The translations under genes and the position numbers were made by a program. Below, in pieces: positions 61,101 through 64,000 of a stretch of DNA of 64,000 nt. Source of the DNA: Plazaster borealis (Eukaryota; Echinodermata; Asteroidea; Forcipulatida; Labidiasteridae); the NCBI GenBank assembly GCA_021014325.1, contig CM037459.1:1941001-2005000 (forward strand), read 5' to 3'. Each line of letters starts with the position of its first letter. Position 1 is the stretch's first letter. Below the pieces are notes generated by a model. It saw only the letters and a list, made by a program, of their open reading frames with translations, did no database searches and was not told the DNA's origin.

Positions 61101-63703
61101 AGGAGAACAATAAACAAATTTAGAACAATGATTTAAAGGGTTTGGATACGCTTGGTAATGACTCTGAAATTTAATGGCAATAAAAACTTTGGATAGTATA
61201 ATGCATTTTGGGAAACTTTTCACTTTGAAGTGCTGCGGTTATGGAAAAAGAAATTTTCACAGGTTAGTTTTATGGTATATATCTACAACTATATAGGATT
61301 GAAACAAACATTGGGTTCCATTTACCAAACGTAGACAATCCCTTTAAAAACATTTTTATTTTCAAGCTTCTTTTTTGAGGTGTCTTCTTATATGCATAAC
61401 TCAAGGTTTCCTGCTTTTCTGTTTACCCGACACTGCTGTGCTAAATGTAATTCTAAAATAAGTATAAAATGTTTAACTGCTTAAAGTGACCTTTTATTTG
61501 TTTACTAGTGGAGTATATCAAGCCCACCTCCTAAGCCAGAGGACTTGGGACCTTTGACCTTTGGTCTGCTTCTAAACACGGAGTTTGCGAACAGTGTGCT
61601 TGAGAGAGGACCAGAAGCTAACACACCAGAGGTTAGTCCTTAACTCTGTCATGCGCAGACTGGTCGCTAGTGACCGGTTTAAGTCCCTTCAGACAAATAG
61701 TTGTAAAACGAAAAATAAAGATCGCATGGCCACACAGTTTTCAGAATGGGAAAGAGGACTCTTGAGGTTGCTATTGTGACCTGTTTTTTGGGGTGTTTTT
61801 TTTTTTTTGGGGGGGGGGGGGTTGCCGTTTGCAAAAAAAACCAAGTAACCAATTGATGTGTCCATATGATCAATTTATTACTAAAATAAATCGTGCATGA
61901 AAGGGTTAAACCACATCACAGTCAGTGAGTTTGTGTCCAAATCAAGTGACTCTGGATACGGCTATGGCTGTTGACAGTAGCGACAGTGTTGAAGAATAGG
62001 CCTTTTCAGCAACCTGGCCATAGCCGCTTTTGAAGCAGTCAATTTAAACAGAGCCATAGTTATAGTCCTTCAATTTTCAATAAAAACAGCAAACTGCCGA
62101 CTCGTGAAAATCAGACAACCAACCTAATGAAAAGCAGTTAATGACTTGACAGAGATGTTTTTTATGTTGATATATGTGCTTAGTATTTGTCTTGAAATTC
62201 TGTTTGATTATTATTATTATGTATTATTATATATTTCTGGTAATGAAACCAAGGATGCCTCAAGAGTGAACTTAATCACTGTAGCTCACAAGCCTGAGGA
62301 AACCTTTAAACAAGGGTGCTTGCTATGTGAACTAGAAACACCAGGGTTAACCCCTACTCTTCCATGATGAGTGTTCTGAGTTCTTTTACGTGCACATACC
62401 AATCCTAGTACACGGGATGTATGGCTTAATGTCCCTTCCAAAGGACAAAGCAATTATTAAAAAGTGCCTTGCTCAAGGACACAAGTGCCACGACCGGGAC
62501 TCGAACCCACACTCTGCTGATCAGATACACCATAGCTTGAGTTTGTTGCTCTTAACTGCTCAGTCAGGACACAGTATTTCAGTTGGAAGTTTTTCTCATT
62601 GGGATTGATACTGGTGTAATTTTTAAAATTTGAAACCTCTAATGAGCTTCCGGATTGAAACAGTTTCCCTCCAAATGATTACTAGTCCTATTATTGTTTA
62701 CTTTTAAGGCGGAGGAGTTTCAGAAGTTTTGGGGGAAGCTTTCTGAGTTACGTCGGTTCCAGGATGGCTCGATCTGTGAGGCAGTGGTATGGCCAGGTCA
62801 AACAATGGCTGAGAAACGTTTAATCTGTTGTCACGTCATCAAACATCTACTCGAAACGTAAGACCACATCTCTTTCTTTATCAGTGGACTTTTTTTGTAG
62901 TTTGGGTCGTGGGGGTCATTTCAGATTACTCCAGTTTACTCAAGTTTACTCAAGTTTACTCCAGATTACTCCAGTTTACTCAAGTTCACTCCAAATTACT
63001 CCAGTTTACTCAAGTTTATTCAAGTTTACTCCAGTTTACTCCAGATTACTGCAGTTTACTAAAGTTTACTCCAGTTTACTCCAGTTTACTCCAGTTTACT
63101 CAATTTAGAAATGTAACTATTGGCATTTCTGTTGGTATCAAAATAATTTGATAAAATAACTCAACAACAAAAATGAGAACTTTAAAAAAAACATCAAAGT
63201 TTTGTTGGCCTGAAAGCTAAAATATTTTAACAAAACCCCCCACAATTTTTAATGTTGGCTGCCTGTGTCATCGTGAATGAATAAATGTTTTGTGCACAAA
63301 AGTTGTCTCAAACCTTTATTCACAAACATTGACAAATTCTTCTTAAACAAGACTAGTGTGAGCAAGAAACCTTGGCTAGTCCTCCGAAAGAGTTTTAAAA
63401 AGTTCAAGTCCTATTTTACCCTCTAGTCACGCCGGCATATCACCAGATACTTTAACCTTCATCGGCGGACAGCTAAACCCTATCCTTCAACAATCTGCCG
63501 CGAGCAAACCCCACGCCACTACCCAGAGCACACCCAAGGACACAAAGGATCCCCACCCAGGGGTTGGTAGCACTGGTGAGGAAGATAACGTAGCTTTGAT
63601 ACAGATCTATAATGACTTCACCAAGGACCTGAGGAGTCTGAAGGACTTCCCTTTAGTGATGACATCGATTCAGGGGATTTCCCCCGCACTCAGATACACA
63701 GAG
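52012..63703 (+). CDS. NOL6: NOL6 / UTP22 (Nrap), 5' thirteen coding exons, truncated at window end
   Basis: Exons 52012-52166 (ATG at 52023), 54293-54409, 55789-55971, 56363-56531, 57426-57557, 58125-58285, 58641-58761, 59145-59308, 59883-59998, 60802-60982, 61509-61631, 62709-62857 and 63427-63703 join without a stop into about 679 codons, roughly 60% of the family's usual 1100-1150 residues. The protein matches NOL6 (yeast Utp22) along its whole visible length. The family is a nucleolar component of the small-subunit processome, acting with Rrp7 in pre-18S rRNA maturation. It has a nucleotidyltransferase-like fold, with the GSFLLDTLTRPDLNIDLAL block matching the NT core. The rest lies beyond the window. 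Confidence 0.95.
53012..53370 (-). mobile_element. SINE family A, minus strand (NOL6 intron)
   Basis: Minus-strand reading: GGCGTGTCGTGGCTGAGCGG head, GGGTTCGAGTTCC B box region, GGGTTAACCCCGGTGTTTCT body, and the tail CTTGGTTTCATTACCAGATA with AT-rich repeats. Near full length. Confidence 0.8.
53709..53990. mobile_element. Foldback relative of the GGGCTTGCCCTTAA element
   Basis: GGGCTTGCCCTTAATTTTTT start and CCACTGTTAAGGGAGAACGC end, with GACCAGT/ACTGGTC arms repeated inverted inside. Confidence 0.55.
54293..54409 (+). CDS. NOL6: NOL6 exon 2
   Basis: 39 codons: MGELIGEIQLKEKRKKLITK then TLQELNNILTSLPSQEVSE, the charged helix after the N-terminal signature. Phase 0/0. Confidence 0.9.
54700..55093 (+). 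mobile_element. LINE 3' end (L2/CR1-like) in NOL6 intron
   Basis: Codes in broken frame for a reverse-transcriptase tail (near 54840-54930: DSRLKTIRDPLTLNTP, then VGRGAFGYIGPRL). Ends TGTGCGCTATATAAGAACC followed by an ATT repeat, nearly identical to the tail of the SINE at 1652-2083. Confidence 0.75.
55192..55562 (+). mobile_element. ~370-bp element with GGGCTTGCCCTTAA ends, copy 2
   Basis: GGGCTTGCCCTTAACACTAG start; contains CCCTGTGGGTAACTAAAAAC and ATCTGGGCTACTAAAACTTC, all found inverted in 36396-36763. A third, shorter relative is at 53709-53990. Confidence 0.7.
55789..55971 (+). CDS. NOL6: NOL6 exon 3: nucleotidyltransferase-like core
   Basis: 61 codons including SFQKPASVKVVGSFLLDTLT and RPDLNIDLALEMP. 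The G-S and D-x-x-x-x-x-D spacing matches the NT-fold core of Utp22-family proteins. Confidence 0.94.
56363..56531 (+). CDS. NOL6: NOL6 exon 4
   Basis: PKDYLNFRYHHKRALYCAYL and ANQLRG, conserved in NOL6. A second AG 12 nt downstream would also keep the frame, but the first gives the better family length. Confidence 0.9.
56644..56834. mobile_element. Hairpin MITE, GGGCCCAATTTTAT copy
   Basis: Begins TGGGCCCAATTTTATAGAGC and ends CAGCTCTATTAAATTGGGCC; closely similar to the copy at 35838. Confidence 0.8.
56865..57345 (+). mobile_element. LINE 3' end, decayed, in NOL6 intron
   Basis: Resembles the end of a LINE reverse transcriptase: LWNNLPLHIRHASS-like reading near 57070-57110 and a following SFKDMLKTHLLLF. 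Finishes with TGTACAGCACTTTGAAACC and an ATT repeat. Probably a different LINE subfamily from the one at 54700. Confidence 0.65.
57426..57557 (+). CDS. NOL6: NOL6 exon 5
   Basis: GNIRVKLHPCLPDDSFKTSR then LFPTKSNIRKQWYTGDED; the RLHPC and PTKNNVRxxWY blocks are family hallmarks. Confidence 0.94.
58125..58285 (+). CDS. NOL6: NOL6 exon 6
   Basis: PGYNNAILADMYMEKHLHCL and GFKDGVLLLKVWLHQRQLDK; the KDGVxLLKVWLRQR motif is highly conserved. Confidence 0.95.
58641..58761 (+). CDS. NOL6: NOL6 exon 7
   Basis: GGGAFSGFIVSMLVAYLMSK and MSGYQVFRNTVQFI, matching the GGFTGFLVSMLV...MSGYQVLR block. Confidence 0.95.
58828..59040 (+). repeat. Minisatellite, 21-bp unit, about 10 copies
   Basis: Unit TTGCCTTGGTGCCCCTGGTC plus A. 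Open in several frames because 21 is a multiple of three, but it lies within a well-supported NOL6 intron (58762-59144). Confidence 0.9.
59145..59308 (+). CDS. NOL6: NOL6 exon 8
   Basis: GISLNTDPATQDLPSMADFH then FDVVFLDPSGSLNLCANM; FxVVFLDxSGxLNLCA is diagnostic. Confidence 0.95.
59883..59998 (+). CDS. NOL6: NOL6 exon 9
   Basis: VRHEAKLAQRYLNTKAINSF then CLFMMEVPFVRTFDHLF. The donor is CCA|GTAAGT; a SINE lies 11 bp further on. Confidence 0.92.
60009..60346 (-). mobile_element. SINE family A, minus strand (NOL6 intron)
   Basis: Same structure as the copy at 53012: head CCGAGCGGTTAGGAGCAC, B box GGGTTCAAGTCCC, body GGGTTAACCCCGGGGTTCT, and tail ending at the ATTACCAGAAATATATAATA boundary. 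Confidence 0.8.
60561..60758. mobile_element. Hairpin MITE, decayed ends
   Basis: AGGCCCCAATTTTTACAAAG to GTTTATTAAATTGGGCCC with TGCTTAGCA-rich arms; 43 bp before a NOL6 exon. Confidence 0.7.
60802..60982 (+). CDS. NOL6: NOL6 exon 10
   Basis: FKELDDALMDRGDNYVMTCL and LLALLQRGLGSRVDLVAVKL, matching DNGGDYVxxxLxxLxxLLxxGLGxRxxL. Confidence 0.93.
61133..61349. mobile_element. MITE, TTTGGTAAT family, internally deleted
   Basis: Start AAGGGTTTGGATACGCTTGG and end TTACCAAACGTAGACAATCC are present but the middle, including the central palindrome, is missing (about 217 bp instead of 395). Confidence 0.75.
61509..61631 (+). CDS. NOL6: NOL6 exon 11
   Basis: WSISSPPPKPEDLGPLTFGL then LLNTEFANSVLERGPEA; the LTxGLLL...VLExGPEA block is conserved. 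Confidence 0.93.
61937..62062. mobile_element. GC-rich hairpin MITE, decayed copy
   Basis: GACTCTGGATACGGCTATGG start and GCCATAGCCGCTTTTGAAGC end, in a NOL6 intron. Confidence 0.5.
62208..62573 (-). mobile_element. SINE family A, minus strand (NOL6 intron)
   Basis: Third near-full-length minus-strand copy in NOL6 introns, with B box GGGTTCGAGTCCC, body GGGTTAACCCTGGTGTTTCT and an ATA/ATT-rich tail at 62208-62235. Confidence 0.8.
62709..62857 (+). CDS. NOL6: NOL6 exon 12
   Basis: EEFQKFWGKLSELRRFQDGS then ICEAVVWPGQTM and KRLICCHVIKHLLE; FW..xSELRRFQDGxIxEAVVW is diagnostic of NOL6/Utp22. Confidence 0.96.
62928..63105 (+). repeat. Minisatellite, ~10-bp unit
   Basis: Repeats of TTTACTCAAG / TTTACTCCAG / ATTACTCCAG. 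In the NOL6 intron 62858-63426. Confidence 0.9.
63427..63703 (+). CDS. NOL6: NOL6 exon 13 (last visible)
   Basis: Begins HAGISPDTLTFIGGQLNPIL, has a Thr/Pro-rich insert, then IQIYNDFTKDLRSLKDFPLV and ISPALRYTE. The donor is GAG|GTAAAG. No exon is recognised in 63704-64000. Confidence 0.94.
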
Positions 63704-64000
63704 GTAAAGTGCTGACTTATCATACAGGCATGAGAATCTTCCGGATTTTTCCGGATTTCCGGATGTTTCACTTCAAAATATGTGGTCTCCGAGTTCAATG
63801 TGAATTTGATATAAAATTTGGGGGGTAGGGTGTTGGGGGAATGCATTTATATTTCGCTAATCTCTCGTCTTTAAATCAGAAATTGTAAATTTACCTTTGT
63901 AAAATCATACCGCGGATCGACACACCGTTCATGAAAAACTGCACGTAAACAATTGCCGCCCGGCTTCCATGTGCATCGCGTATGCAGAGCGAGATCGATA

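Noticed and set aside
62884..63151. Repetitive Tyr/Ser/Leu/Gln protein frame
   Set aside because: It is a ~10-bp minisatellite read in frame, within a NOL6 intron with good splice sites on both sides.

Overview
This is a window of an animal nuclear genome: intron-rich, AT-rich and full of short non-autonomous transposons. The two main genes are conserved animal genes, both on the + strand, with clean GT/AG introns. The repeat style (tRNA-derived SINEs with ATT tails, L2/CR1-like LINE 3' ends, many hairpin MITEs) and a PAN plus fibrinogen-domain lectin relic fit a marine deuterostome, most likely an echinoderm such as a sea star. The species call is an inference from style and was not tested.

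Region 4.5-37.3 kb holds twenty consecutive exons of a DENND4-family gene (Rab guanine-nucleotide exchange factor; DENN core, PPR motif, long disordered middle, conserved CxxC C-terminal block). The MABP domain and most of uDENN lie upstream of the window. The last exons are not visible and were probably lost in a 500-N assembly gap at 38.5-39.0 kb. A possible poly(A) signal lies at 39.76 kb.

Region 37.8-44.7 kb is a transposon and palindrome cluster: a hairpin cut by the gap, a 450-bp palindrome, a 2.45-kb foldback element with (A/T)-rich GCGTCGCA arrays inserted inside another MITE, and a roughly 430-bp direct duplication. Next comes a single-exon reading frame (44.76-45.32 kb) encoding a signal peptide, a PAN/apple domain and the first half of a fibrinogen-related domain. 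The second half of that domain continues downstream only as a broken relic.

Region 45.7-49.4 kb shows no supported gene. From about 49.7 kb to the window end lies the 5' part (thirteen coding exons, about 679 codons) of NOL6/UTP22, a small-subunit processome component. Its probable 5' UTR intron carries a 1.41-kb foldback insertion with a perfect 9-bp target duplication. Several introns of both genes contain minisatellites (37, 32, 51, 21 and about 10 bp units). The three genes have no evident functional link beyond proximity.
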